DNA from: Gordonia liuliyuniae
GTDB taxonomy: Bacteria > Actinomycetota > Actinomycetes > Mycobacteriales > Mycobacteriaceae
Reading direction: 5' to 3'
DNA length: 64,000 nucleotides
Assembly (NCBI RefSeq): GCF_021739025.1
Contig: NZ_JAKKOT010000003.1
Location: forward strand, 62,001 to 126,000
Below, in pieces: positions 26,765-34,960 of the stretch. Position numbers and translations under genes: made by a program. Within the stretch, counting starts at the first letter, position 1. Each line of letters starts with the position of its first letter. The notes beneath the pieces were generated by a model. The model was not told where the DNA came from. It ran no database searches and saw only the letters and a list, made by a program, of their open reading frames with translations.

Positions 26765-28300
26765 TCAGTGCATGACGACCGGAGCGGTCTCAACGCTTTC
26801 GGCGCCCTCGACACCCTCGGTAGGTGCGATCTTCTTGCGGGGCAGGAAGATCGCCGGGATGATCGTCAGCGCGACGAGGACGGTGCTGACGATGAACGTC
26901 GTGGCGAACGCCGACGCGGCGTCGTCGAAGCCGAGGTCGAGCACGCCCTGCGGGATGTTCGCAGGAACCCGGTCGGGTGCGACGTGGGAGGTGATCGCCA
27001 AGCCGGCGCCTGCCGACAGCAGTCCGGTGTAGATGACGGTGATCACCGACGAACCGATCGACGACGCGGTCTGCTGGACGACGTTCACCAGGGTGGAGCC
27101 GTCGTTGACCTGCTCGGGCTTCAGCGTGGCGAGGGCAGCCGACATGATCGGCATCATCGTCATGCCCATACCGAGTCCCTGGATGAACAGCGCGCCGCAC
27201 AGGTACAGGTACGACGTGTCGGGGCCGAGGAAGACGAACGCGCCGACACCGATCACGAGCAGCACCAGGCCGCCGAGCACGAACTTGCCCGGACCCATCT
27301 TGTCGGTCATCTTGCCCGCGATCGGCATGGTCAGGATGGCGCCGAGCCCCTGCGGCGCCAGCAGCAGGCCGGCGATCAGGGTGGTCTCGCCGCGGACGCC
27401 GATGAAGTACTGCGGGTAGAGCAGCGACGACCCGAAGAACGCGATCATGAACGTGACCATCGTGAGCACGGAGACCAGCATGGTGCGGTTCTTGAACAGG
27501 CGCAGGTCGAGCAACGGGTTCTTGGAGCGCAGCGCGTGGAAGACGAAGGCGATGATGAGCAGGGCGCCGATGATCATCGGGATGTACACCTTGGGTGCGC
27601 CGAACGTCTGCTCCTCAGCGCTCGAGGAGACACCGAACAGGAACAGGGCGAGGCCGGGCGACAGCAGCAGCAGACCGATGCCGTCGATCGACGGGCGGAC
27701 GGTGTCCTTGTCGGTCGGCAGAGCGAACCACGCGTAGACGATGGCGATGATGCCGATCGGGATGTTGATCAGGAAGACCCAGTGCCACGAGGCGATCTCG
27801 ATGAGCCAGCCGCCGAGGATCGGGCCGGCGATCGGGCCGAGGAGCATCGGGATGCCGAGAACGGCCATGACCGAGCCGACACGGGCGGGACCCGCGGCCT
27901 TGGTCATGATCATCATGCCGATCGGCATGAGCAGGCCGCCGCCGAGACCCTGGATGACTCGGAAAGTGACCAGGGTGCCGATGCTGGTGGCCATCGCGCA
28001 CAGCACCGAGCCGATCAGGAACAGGACCAGCGACACCAGGTAGACGTTGCGGGTGCCGAATCTGGATGCAGCCCAGCTCGCGATCGGAATCACCGCGGCC
28101 AGCGCCAGGGTGTATCCGGTCATCGACCATGCGACGCTGGCGGGCGAGGACGAGAACTCCTCCGCGAAGGTGTTCTGTGCGACACCGACGACGGTCACGT
28201 CGAGGATCGACATGATCGCGCCGAGGACGACCACACCGGCGACGATGAACACATCGCGGCCGAGTTTGTCCGGCGCAGGGGCCGAGACGGATGAAGTCAT
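26765..28300 (-). CDS. emrB: MFS drug-efflux transporter, DHA2/EmrB type
   Basis: The 511-residue, 14-helix protein has SILDVTVVGVAQNTFAEEF in helix 1, the motif-A loop AASRFGTRNVYL, and the motif C GPIAGPILGGWLIEIASWHWVFLINIPIG typical of drug antiporters. It exports toxic compounds by proton antiport. The ATG at 28300 overlaps the MarR gene stop by 4 bases, so the regulator and the pump are one operon. Its place between ptrB and purS matches emrB (Rv0783c) of M. tuberculosis. The longer open frame upstream is an Arg-rich shadow of the MarR gene. Confidence 0.92.
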   Translation of the reverse strand: MTSSVSAPAPDKLGRDVFIVAGVVVLGAIMSILDVTVVGVAQNTFAEEFSSSPASVAWSMTGYTLALAAVIPIASWAASRFGTRNVYLVSLVLFLIGSVLCAMATSIGTLVTFRVIQGLGGGLLMPIGMMIMTKAAGPARVGSVMAVLGIPMLLGPIAGPILGGWLIEIASWHWVFLINIPIGIIAIVYAWFALPTDKDTVRPSIDGIGLLLLSPGLALFLFGVSSSAEEQTFGAPKVYIPMIIGALLIIAFVFHALRSKNPLLDLRLFKNRTMLVSVLTMVTFMIAFFGSSLLYPQYFIGVRGETTLIAGLLLAPQGLGAILTMPIAGKMTDKMGPGKFVLGGLVLLVIGVGAFVFLGPDTSYLYLCGALFIQGLGMGMTMMPIMSAALATLKPEQVNDGSTLVNVVQQTASSIGSSVITVIYTGLLSAGAGLAITSHVAPDRVPANIPQGVLDLGFDDAASAFATTFIVSTVLVALTIIPAIFLPRKKIAPTEGVEGAESVETAPVVMH

Positions 28301-28770
28301 GAGGTCACTTTCTCTGGTGAGAGGTGGGTGAGAACGTCGGACAGAGTGTTGCGGAAGGTGTTGCGCAGATCCTCTGGCAGTGTGGCGACCACGTCGGTCA
28401 GATCGTCCGCGTGCTGGGTGAACTGTTCGTCCAACAGCGCGCGGCCCTGGTCGGTGAGTGACAGGCGCTTCACTCGTCGATCCTCCTGGTCTTCTCGCCG
28501 ATCGACGAGTTCGAGCCCGACCAGCCGGTCGGCGCCCCGACCGGCCGCCGCGAGCGACAGTCCGACGGCGTCGGCCAGCGTGTTCACCGAGACGGCTTCG
28601 TTCTCCCGATGCAGGACGAAGAGCATGCGCAGCTGGGACAGGGTCATGTCCGTCGCCGCGAGCGAATCCGCAGTGCGGGCGCTCTGTTGGCATGCGAGGG
28701 TGTCGAGGAAACGAAACAGGACAGCGCTCGTCGCACTCACTGATTCGTCGATGTCATTGATCGCAGGCAC
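28297..28770 (-). CDS. MarR-family repressor of the adjacent pump
   Basis: From the GTG at 28770 the protein has 157 residues; a TTG at 28794 would add eight. The MarR winged helix is clear: DMTLSQLRMLFVLHRENEAVSVNTLADAVGLSLAAAGRGADRLVGLELVDRREDQEDRRVKRLSLTDQGRALLDE. MarR proteins repress drug-efflux and oxidative-stress genes and release on binding phenolics or on oxidation. It is upstream of and overlaps the pump gene, and diverges from a glutathione peroxidase gene. Likely target is the intergenic region at 28797-28832. Confidence 0.88.
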   Translation of the reverse strand: MPAINDIDESVSATSAVLFRFLDTLACQQSARTADSLAATDMTLSQLRMLFVLHRENEAVSVNTLADAVGLSLAAAGRGADRLVGLELVDRREDQEDRRVKRLSLTDQGRALLDEQFTQHADDLTDVVATLPEDLRNTFRNTLSDVLTHLSPEKVTS

Positions 28771-28796
28771 CTGAGAGAACTTACGGGCACGCAACT

Positions 28797-28832
28797 ATTG
28801 CTGCAACACAATTAGCCGTGAGGTTACTCACG
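28797..28832. promoter_or_regulatory. Inverted repeats between marR and gpx
   Basis: Two short symmetric elements lie in the 80-base divergent gap: ATTG-N8-CAAT (28797-28812) and a perfect CGTGAG-GTTA-CTCACG (28817-28832). Either could be the MarR operator for both directions. Evidence is symmetry and position only. Confidence 0.4.
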
Positions 28833-28850
28833 CTGATTACTGTGTGGGGT

Positions 28851-29339
28851 ATGAGTCACTCCAACATCAAGTCCATCCCGGTCAACGCTCTCGACGGAAC
28901 TCCGTTGAACCTCAGCGACCTGCCCGGACCGCTCCTCGTCGTCAATGTCGCGTCCAAGTGCGGGCTCACTCCGCAGTACACCGCGCTCGAGCAGCTGCAG
29001 AAGGACTACGGCCCGAAGGGGCTCACCGTCGTCGGCATGCCGTGCAACCAGTTCATGGGCCAGGAACCCGGAACGGCCGACGAGATCGCCACCTTCTGCT
29101 CCACCACGTACGGAGTCAGCTTCCCGCTGCTGGAGAAGGCCGACGTCAACGGCGAGCACCGGCACCCGCTGTACGCGGCCCTCACCGAGACGCCCGACAC
29201 CGACGGCGAGGCAGGCGACATCCAGTGGAACTTCGAGAAGTTCCTCGTCTCCTCCGACGGCGGGGCCATCGCTCGGTTCCGCCCGCGCACCGAGCCCGAC
29301 GCACCCGAAGTGGTGTCGGCGATCGAAGCCGCGCTCTGA
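28851..29339 (+). CDS. Glutathione-peroxidase-family thiol peroxidase
   Basis: The 162-residue protein contains NVASKCGLTPQYTALEQLQ with peroxidatic Cys37, then VVGMPCNQFMGQEPG with the active-site Gln and a potential resolving Cys, and IQWNFEKFLVSSDG with Trp and Asn of the tetrad. In actinobacteria such Cys-type enzymes usually draw electrons from thioredoxin or mycothiol systems rather than glutathione. I use the ATG at 28851 (MSHSNIKS); the frame is open to 28818. It diverges from the marR-emrB operon. Confidence 0.93.
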   Translation: MSHSNIKSIPVNALDGTPLNLSDLPGPLLVVNVASKCGLTPQYTALEQLQKDYGPKGLTVVGMPCNQFMGQEPGTADEIATFCSTTYGVSFPLLEKADVNGEHRHPLYAALTETPDTDGEAGDIQWNFEKFLVSSDGGAIARFRPRTEPDAPEVVSAIEAAL

Positions 29340-29421
29340 CTCGCCGCCCACGGCCGGTGAAAGGCCTGCGGCCGGGTACGATACGGCCGTAGGACTTTCT
29401 CACCGAAGGAGCGGTTGCCTG

Positions 29422-29661
29422 ATGGCACGTGTAGTGGTCGATGTCATGCCCAAGGCCGAGATCCTGGATCCGCAGGGGCAGGCGATCGTCGGCGCGCTGG
29501 GGCGTCTCGGATTCGCCGGCGTCGCAGACGTCCGGCAGGGTAAGCGGTTCGAGTTGGAGGTCGACGACTCGGTCAGCGACACCGACCTCGAGCGCATCGC
29601 CGAAGATCTCCTGACCAACACGGTCATCGAGAACTTCACCGTCTCCCGCGCGGCGGAGTGA
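29422..29661 (+). CDS. purS: PurS subunit of FGAM synthetase
   Basis: The 79-residue protein ([20 protein letters not shown], then [16 protein letters not shown] and [12 protein letters not shown]) matches PurS in length and sequence. PurS bridges PurL and the glutaminase PurQ in FGAM synthetase, step 4 of purine synthesis. An AAGGAG (29406-29411) lies 10 bases before the ATG. It overlaps purQ by 4 bases. PurL, the catalytic subunit, is not in the window. Confidence 0.96.
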   Translation: MARVVVDVMPKAEILDPQGQAIVGALGRLGFAGVADVRQGKRFELEVDDSVSDTDLERIAEDLLTNTVIENFTVSRAAE

Positions 29662-30350
29662 CGGCGGATATGACCGCACGTATCGGAGTCATCACCTTTC
29701 CCGGCACCCTCGACGACGTCGACGCGGTGCGCGCGGTTCGCCTCGCGGGCGGCGAACCCGTCGAACTGTGGCACGGCGACGCCGACCTGAAGGGCGTCGA
29801 CGCCATCGTCGTCCCCGGCGGCTTCTCGTACGGCGACTACCTGCGAACCGGGGCCATCGCCAAGTTCGCCCCCGTGATGGGTGAAGTCGTCGCCGCCGCC
29901 ACGAACGGCATGCCGGTCCTCGGGATCTGCAACGGCTTCCAGATCCTGTGCGAAGCCGGCCTGCTGCCGGGCGCGCTCACCCGTAACCAGGGACTGCACT
30001 TCGTGTGCCGCGACCAGTGGCTGCGCGTCGAGTCGAACGTGACCGCATGGACGAGCCGCTTCGACGCGGGCGCCGAGATCCTGATTCCGCTCAAGTCGGG
30101 GGAGGGGCGCTATGTCGCGTCCGACGAGACCCTCACGGAACTGCAGGACGAGGGGCGCATCGTGTTCACCTACGCGGGCGACAACCCGAACGGCTCGCAA
30201 CTCGACATCGCCGGAATCTCCAGCGCAAACGGTCGCGTCGTCGGCCTCATGCCGCACCCGGAGCATTCGATCGAGGCGCTGACCGGGCCGTCCGACGACG
30301 GTCTCGGGCTCTTCTACTCGGCACTCGACGCGGTCGTCGCAGCCGTCTGA
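29658..30350 (+). CDS. purQ: PurQ glutaminase subunit of FGAM synthetase
   Basis: This class I glutamine amidotransferase releases ammonia for PurL. Evidence: [19 protein letters not shown] at the N-terminus, [13 protein letters not shown], nucleophile Cys in [11 protein letters not shown] and the His/Glu pair in [10 protein letters not shown]. The GTG at 29658 overlaps the purS stop; an ATG at 29670 (MTARIGV) is also plausible and gives 226 residues. The M18 aminopeptidase gene starts 5 bases after the stop. Confidence 0.96.
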   Translation: MTADMTARIGVITFPGTLDDVDAVRAVRLAGGEPVELWHGDADLKGVDAIVVPGGFSYGDYLRTGAIAKFAPVMGEVVAAATNGMPVLGICNGFQILCEAGLLPGALTRNQGLHFVCRDQWLRVESNVTAWTSRFDAGAEILIPLKSGEGRYVASDETLTELQDEGRIVFTYAGDNPNGSQLDIAGISSANGRVVGLMPHPEHSIEALTGPSDDGLGLFYSALDAVVAAV

Positions 30351-30355
30351 CCGGT

Positions 30356-31642
30356 ATGACGACGACGGCGAGTGCGGTCGGCCTCGGCGAGTTCATCGAC
30401 TCCTCGCCGTCGCCGTTCCATGTGTGTGCGACGGTCGCGGCGACGCTCGACGACGCCGGCTACACGCGAGTCTTCGAGGACCGTCCGTGGTCCGGCGACG
30501 CTCGGCGCGGCTATGTGGTGCGCGGCGGATCGATCATCGCGTGGGATGCGTCCGTCGTCGACTCGTTCCGGCAGCCGGGAAACGTGCCGTTCCGTATCGT
30601 CGGCGGTCACACCGACAGTCCCAATCTTCGTCTCAAGCAGCATCCGGACCGTCGTGCCGCCGGACTGTCGACAGTCGCGTTGGAGCCGTACGGGGGAGCC
30701 TGGCTGAACTCGTGGCTCGACCGCGACCTCGGACTCTCCGGGCGGATCGCCTACGCCGACGGCGCGTCCGTCGCGCACACGCTCGTCGAGATCGACGAAC
30801 CGATCCTGCGTGTTCCGCAGCTCGCGATCCACTTGTCCGACGACCGCAAAGGCGTACATCTCGACCCGCAGCGGCACGTCGACGCGCTGTGGAGCCTGGA
30901 CGAGACGGCCTCGATCATGACGGTCGTCGCCGAGCGCGCAGGAGTCGATCCGGCCGCCGTCCTGGGCTGGGAGCTCATGGCGCACGACGTGACACCGTCG
31001 CGCATCATCGGCGGTGCAGGCGAGTTCCTCAGCGCGCCTCGCCTGGACAATCAGGGCACCTGCTATTCGGGCCTGCGGGCGCTCCTCGACGCACAGCAGG
31101 GCGGCAGCGTCGCCGTGCTCGCGCTGTTCGACCATGAAGAAGTCGGGTCGGGCTCCGAGCGTGGGGCCTCCAGCGATTTCCTCGTCACCGTGTTGGAACG
31201 CCTCGTGGCCGTGAACGGCGGCGGTCGGGATGAGTTCCTGCAGGTCATGGCCGCCAGTGTCTGCGCGTCCGGCGACATGGCGCACGCCACCCACCCCAAC
31301 TATCCGGACCGGCACGAGCACGGTCACCGCATCGCCGTGAACGGCGGACCGGTCCTCAAGGTGAATCAGAATCTTCGGTACGCCTCGGATGCGACGGGCG
31401 AAGCCGAGTTCGCGATGGCGTGCCGTGACGCCGACGTCCCGCTGCAGCGGTACGTGCACCGCGCCGACCTGCCGTGCGGTTCGACGATCGGTCCGCTCAC
31501 CGCGACGCGCACCGGACTGCTGACCGTCGACGTCGGCGCTCCGCAACTCGCCATGCACAGTTGCCGTGAACTCATGGGCGTCGACGACGTCGTCATGTAC
31601 TCGCAGGCCCTGCGCGCCTTCTTCGAGCGCCCGTCTCGCTGA
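30356..31642 (+). CDS. M18-family aminopeptidase
   Basis: The 428-residue protein has the M18 metal and active-site segments [65 protein letters not shown] and the late [28 protein letters not shown]18 enzymes remove acidic or neutral N-terminal residues with two zinc ions. The equivalent M. tuberculosis gene (Rv0800) is also in the purine block. It directly follows purQ and is probably cotranscribed with purS-purQ. Confidence 0.94.
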   Translation: MTTTASAVGLGEFIDSSPSPFHVCATVAATLDDAGYTRVFEDRPWSGDARRGYVVRGGSIIAWDASVVDSFRQPGNVPFRIVGGHTDSPNLRLKQHPDRRAAGLSTVALEPYGGAWLNSWLDRDLGLSGRIAYADGASVAHTLVEIDEPILRVPQLAIHLSDDRKGVHLDPQRHVDALWSLDETASIMTVVAERAGVDPAAVLGWELMAHDVTPSRIIGGAGEFLSAPRLDNQGTCYSGLRALLDAQQGGSVAVLALFDHEEVGSGSERGASSDFLVTVLERLVAVNGGGRDEFLQVMAASVCASGDMAHATHPNYPDRHEHGHRIAVNGGPVLKVNQNLRYASDATGEAEFAMACRDADVPLQRYVHRADLPCGSTIGPLTATRTGLLTVDVGAPQLAMHSCRELMGVDDVVMYSQALRAFFERPSR

Positions 31643-31661
31643 TCGGCCTGCGCTGATCGAC

Positions 31662-32063
31662 CTATCTCGCGTCGTAGGCTTCGCGCGCCTTCTCGACGTC
31701 GGGGAGGCGACCTTCGACGAGGTCGATCAGTCCGTCCAGTCGCTCCGCGACATCGGCTCCGAGCTCAGTGAGCGAGTATTCGACGCGCGGCGGAATAGCT
31801 TGCAGCACTTCGCGAACGACGAAGCCGTCCCGTTCGAGTGACTGCAGGGTCGACGACAGCATTCGTTCGCTGACACCGTCGACGCGACGCCGGAGCGCGC
31901 TGAAACGAAGCTCGCCCTCACGCAGTGCCACCAGGGCGAGCAGGCCCCACCTGCTCGTCGCGTCCTGCAACACACCCCGCGACGCGCAGGCGCGTGAGAA
32001 CACGTCCGGCTCCAACGTCGGGTCGACGTCGTCGGACGGGGCTGAGGCGGTCATGTCCGCCAT
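31662..32063 (-). CDS. HxlR-family transcriptional regulator
   Basis: The 133-residue protein holds the HxlR winged helix: DVFSRACASRGVLQDATSRWGLLALVALREGELRFSALRRRVDGVSERMLSSTLQSLERDGFVVREV and PRVEYSLTELG. HxlR proteins often sense quinones, diamide or aldehydes through one Cys; here Cys residues are limited to the N-terminal CASRGVLQ segment, which fits redox sensing. It diverges from an NmrA/QorB-like reductase, as ytfH diverges from ytfG in E. coli. The start may be 32063 or the ATG at 32054. Confidence 0.9.
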   Translation of the reverse strand: MADMTASAPSDDVDPTLEPDVFSRACASRGVLQDATSRWGLLALVALREGELRFSALRRRVDGVSERMLSSTLQSLERDGFVVREVLQAIPPRVEYSLTELGADVAERLDGLIDLVEGRLPDVEKAREAYDAR

Positions 32064-32101
32064 CCTATACCAACGGTTGTGCGTGTGCTGACAAAATCGG
32101 T

Positions 32102-32125
32102 TGCACTATACAAATGGTAAGTGCA
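32102..32125. promoter_or_regulatory. Candidate HxlR operator
   Basis: Perfect arms TGCACT and AGTGCA flank a 12-base centre that is itself roughly symmetric (TAC near one end, GTA near the other). It is in the 100-base divergent gap between the HxlR gene and the reductase gene, 38 bases before the latter's ATG. Confidence 0.5.
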
Positions 32126-32163
32126 TGATGGTGGGGCAGATCAACTGATCGAAGGAGAACCTC

Positions 32164-33027
32164 ATGACCACGTATGCAGTCACCGGCGCCACGGGCGGCC
32201 TCGGCGGTGCGGCGATCGCCGCACTCATCGCCCGCGGCGTCGCCCCGAGCGACCTTGTCGCGCTCGCACGCGACGAGGCGAAGGCGGCTCCGCTCGCGGA
32301 GTCCGGCGTCACCGTCCGCATCGCCGACTACGAGCAGCCTGAGACCCTGGTCGCGGCCCTGACCGGAGTGGACCGGGTCCTTCTCGTCTCAGGGTCGGAG
32401 GTGGGGCGGCGCACCCCGCAGCACCGCAACCTCGTCGACGCGGCGAAGACGGCAGGAGTCGGTTTCATCGCGTACACGAGCCTGCTCGGCGCGGATACGT
32501 CGCCGCTGCTCCTGGCCGACGAGCACCGGGACACCGAGGCGTACCTCGCCGAGAGCGGTGTCGATCATGCGATCCTGCGCAACGGCTGGTACTCGGAGAA
32601 CTATGCGGCGTCCGCTGCAGCAGCGGTCGAGAGCGGCGTCTTCTACGGATCGGCGGGCACAGCGACAGTGGCGCCCGCCGCGCGTGCCGACTTTGCGGAC
32701 GCGGCCGCCGCAGCCGTCATCGCGCCGGAGCCCGGCCGCGTGTACGAGCTCGCCGGATCCCGGCATCTGACATACGCCGACATCGCCGTGGTGTTCGGCG
32801 AGATCGCCGGCACGACGGTCCGCTACCAGGACCTTCCGGTCGCCGACTACAAGGCGGCGTTACTCGCCGCAGGCCTTCCCGAGGAGGCGGCGGAGATCGT
32901 GTCTGATTCGGACGCGGGCGCGGCCGCAGGCGCACTCGACTCGTCGTCGACCGAACTGGACGATCTGCGGGGCGGAGCAGCGCAGACGCCGTTCGCCGAC
33001 GTGATCCGGGCGGCGAGCGCTATCTGA
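32164..33027 (+). CDS. NmrA/QorB-like NAD(P)-binding reductase
   Basis: The 287-residue protein has a short-chain Rossmann start, YAVTGATGGLGGAAIAALI, the LLVSGSEVGRRTPQHRNLVDAAKTAGVGFIAYTSLLGAD segment and ILRNGWYSENY, all matching QorB (YtfG), an NADPH quinone reductase. QorB detoxifies quinones; the divergent HxlR regulator supports an electrophile-response unit. An AAGGAG (32152-32157) lies 6 bases before the ATG. It converges on the beta-propeller gene with an 8-base overlap of 3' ends. Confidence 0.88.
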   Translation: MTTYAVTGATGGLGGAAIAALIARGVAPSDLVALARDEAKAAPLAESGVTVRIADYEQPETLVAALTGVDRVLLVSGSEVGRRTPQHRNLVDAAKTAGVGFIAYTSLLGADTSPLLLADEHRDTEAYLAESGVDHAILRNGWYSENYAASAAAAVESGVFYGSAGTATVAPAARADFADAAAAAVIAPEPGRVYELAGSRHLTYADIAVVFGEIAGTTVRYQDLPVADYKAALLAAGLPEEAAEIVSDSDAGAAAGALDSSSTELDDLRGGAAQTPFADVIRAASAI

Positions 33028-34312
33028 GCACGCTGAGCGTCGAGCCCTGGACGAGGACGATGCGGCCGTCGACGACGGACGCGTCACCGTTGATCGGGAA
33101 TGTCCACGCCTGGTCGCCGGTGGACGGACGGAATGCCGTCAGCTGACTTCCGTTGCCGAAGACCGCGACCTCGTCGGAGGCTCCGACGCACGACAGCATG
33201 TCGATATCGACCTCCGGATGGCCCAGCGCGGGCTCGGGGAGTTCGCCGACCCGCGCGCCGTCGGCGAGCGTGAAGAACACGCGCGAGCGGTCCTTCCGGG
33301 CGAACGACACCTGTGGACCGCACGGGCGGGTGTGGACCTTCGACAGTTCGGCGTCCGCCACCTCCCAGACGGCGCGGCCGGTTCCCGGGTCGAGGATCTG
33401 GTAGCGGCCGTGCGACTCGAGGACGGTGTCGCCCGCCGCGGTCACCACGGGCAGCGTCGACGGGCCGGGCACCACCTGCAGGCCGTCGGCGCTCCGGGTC
33501 CGATCGGGGTCGACGACACCGTCGGAGACGCGATAGAAGTCGAGGGTGGTGGTGCCGTCGTGGCTGCGCGAGACGACGAGGCCGGTCGGATATGTCGTCA
33601 CCTCGCAGTCCTGGCAGGCGACGACGTCCTCGCCGGTCTCCGGGTCGAGCACGAACCGAGCCCCGTCCGAGGTCGTGACGACGAGGACGCCGTCGGAGAC
33701 GGTCGGCGTCGCCGACGATGCGAAGGTGCGGCTCCATCGTTCGTCGCCCGACGGGGAGCGGCGGGACACCCCGTACCCGCTGTCGTTCACGTGGATGTAG
33801 TCGGCGCCGATGCCGACGAGGTCGGCTGTGTCCGAGCCACGCGACGCCGGCTCCAAATGTCCGGATTCGCGGTCGACGAGGAAGAAGCCGTTGTCGGGTC
33901 CGTCGGTCCGGGTCCGCACCGCGCAGCCGATGTCCCCCGACTCGTCGAACGCGCACGCGCCGAATCCGGCGTTGACGGGGGCGTCCCACCGGGACGCGCC
34001 GGTGTCGGCGTCGACGAGCACATACACCCGGCGGATGCCCGCAGTGTAGGAGACGAGCCAGTCGTCGCCCGAGGTGTCGGCGACCTCGATGTCCCCGTCG
34101 CCGGTGAGCCCGGGCAGCGATTGCTCGTCGAGGGTCCATGCCGTCTCCGGCGCCGATGTGTAGCCGTGCAGAACGCCGTGACCTCCGGCGATCTCGTCCT
34201 CGGCCGATTGGCCCAGGACGAGGCCCGCAGTGATCACGAGAGCGGCCGAGCCGAGGGCGGCGACGGCGCCCATGCCGAGCGGGAGGCGGCGGGAACGGGT
34301 CTGGATCGGCAT
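33020..34312 (-). CDS. Membrane-anchored beta-propeller protein
   Basis: An N-terminal basic segment is followed by one membrane helix (about 14-34: MGAVAALGSAALVITAGLVLG), placing the rest outside. The 400-residue ectodomain has repeated beta blades with GYVLVDADTGASRWDA, VLDPETGEDVVACQ, ILDPGTGRAVWEV and AFRPSTGDQAWTFP, the PQQ-like WD-type propeller pattern. Enzymatic cofactor residues were not identified. I prefer the ATG at 34312; the frame is open to a TTG at 34324 adjoining the DUF305 stop. Third gene of an exported operon with DUF305 and LVIVD proteins. Function unknown. Confidence 0.75.
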   Translation of the reverse strand: MPIQTRSRRLPLGMGAVAALGSAALVITAGLVLGQSAEDEIAGGHGVLHGYTSAPETAWTLDEQSLPGLTGDGDIEVADTSGDDWLVSYTAGIRRVYVLVDADTGASRWDAPVNAGFGACAFDESGDIGCAVRTRTDGPDNGFFLVDRESGHLEPASRGSDTADLVGIGADYIHVNDSGYGVSRRSPSGDERWSRTFASSATPTVSDGVLVVTTSDGARFVLDPETGEDVVACQDCEVTTYPTGLVVSRSHDGTTTLDFYRVSDGVVDPDRTRSADGLQVVPGPSTLPVVTAAGDTVLESHGRYQILDPGTGRAVWEVADAELSKVHTRPCGPQVSFARKDRSRVFFTLADGARVGELPEPALGHPEVDIDMLSCVGASDEVAVFGNGSQLTAFRPSTGDQAWTFPINGDASVVDGRIVLVQGSTLSVLR

Positions 34313-34324
34313 ACGGTCAGTCAA

Positions 34325-34960
34325 TCACGCGGTCGCGCCGCGGGCGCGCAGGAGAAGCGTCATCTGTCCGACCTCGTCGCCCTGCTCGGTGATCATCGCC
34401 AGCGCCAGCCGTCGGGTCGGCGCCGACGCGGTATCGGAGTTCTGGGCGGCCGTCGCCATCTCGATGCCGCCACGGTGATGCCGCACCATCAGTTGCAGAA
34501 ACAGGACCTCCGCGGCGGCGCCCCGCGCATCCGACAGTCGCGCTAGCTCGTCGGTGCTCGCCAGTCCCGGCATCGGCGGCTCGTCGTCGTCGACGGTCGT
34601 CTGCTCGTGATCGTGGTCGCCGGGATGCATCCACGCCATGGGCCGGTCCGACGTTGGCGGCAGACCGAACCAGTCGAGCCATCCGCGCATGGTCGCCGCT
34701 TCGGCGGCCTGCGTCGCGGCGATCCGGTCGGCGAGCCCCTTGACCTCCGGTGCGACGTCGGCGTTGACCGTGTTCGCGATCAGGATCGCCTGATCGTGGT
34801 GCACGCTCATGTCCTGGGCGAACCCGATGTCGACGGCGTTCGGTTCGTGGGAGTTCTCTTCGGCGCGATGGTTCTCCCAGGCGATGCCGCCGAAGAAGCC
34901 TGCCGCTGCCATGACGAGCGCCAGCAGAACGGCGCACGCGATCGTGGTCGCACGTGTCAT
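34325..34960 (-). CDS. DUF305 exported, His/Met-rich protein
   Basis: The 211-residue protein has a signal anchor (about 3-24) then a DUF305 helical-bundle domain. It contains the two family pairs DMSVHHDQAILIANTV and LMVRHHRGGIEMATAA and an intervening His/Asp-rich WMHPGDHDHE stretch. The cyanobacterial DUF305 protein CopM binds copper, so extracytoplasmic metal binding is a reasonable inference. Start ATG overlaps the LVIVD gene stop by 4 bases, and its stop is directly followed by the propeller frame, a strictly coupled three-gene operon. Confidence 0.88.
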   Translation of the reverse strand: MTRATTIACAVLLALVMAAAGFFGGIAWENHRAEENSHEPNAVDIGFAQDMSVHHDQAILIANTVNADVAPEVKGLADRIAATQAAEAATMRGWLDWFGLPPTSDRPMAWMHPGDHDHEQTTVDDDEPPMPGLASTDELARLSDARGAAAEVLFLQLMVRHHRGGIEMATAAQNSDTASAPTRRLALAMITEQGDEVGQMTLLLRARGATA

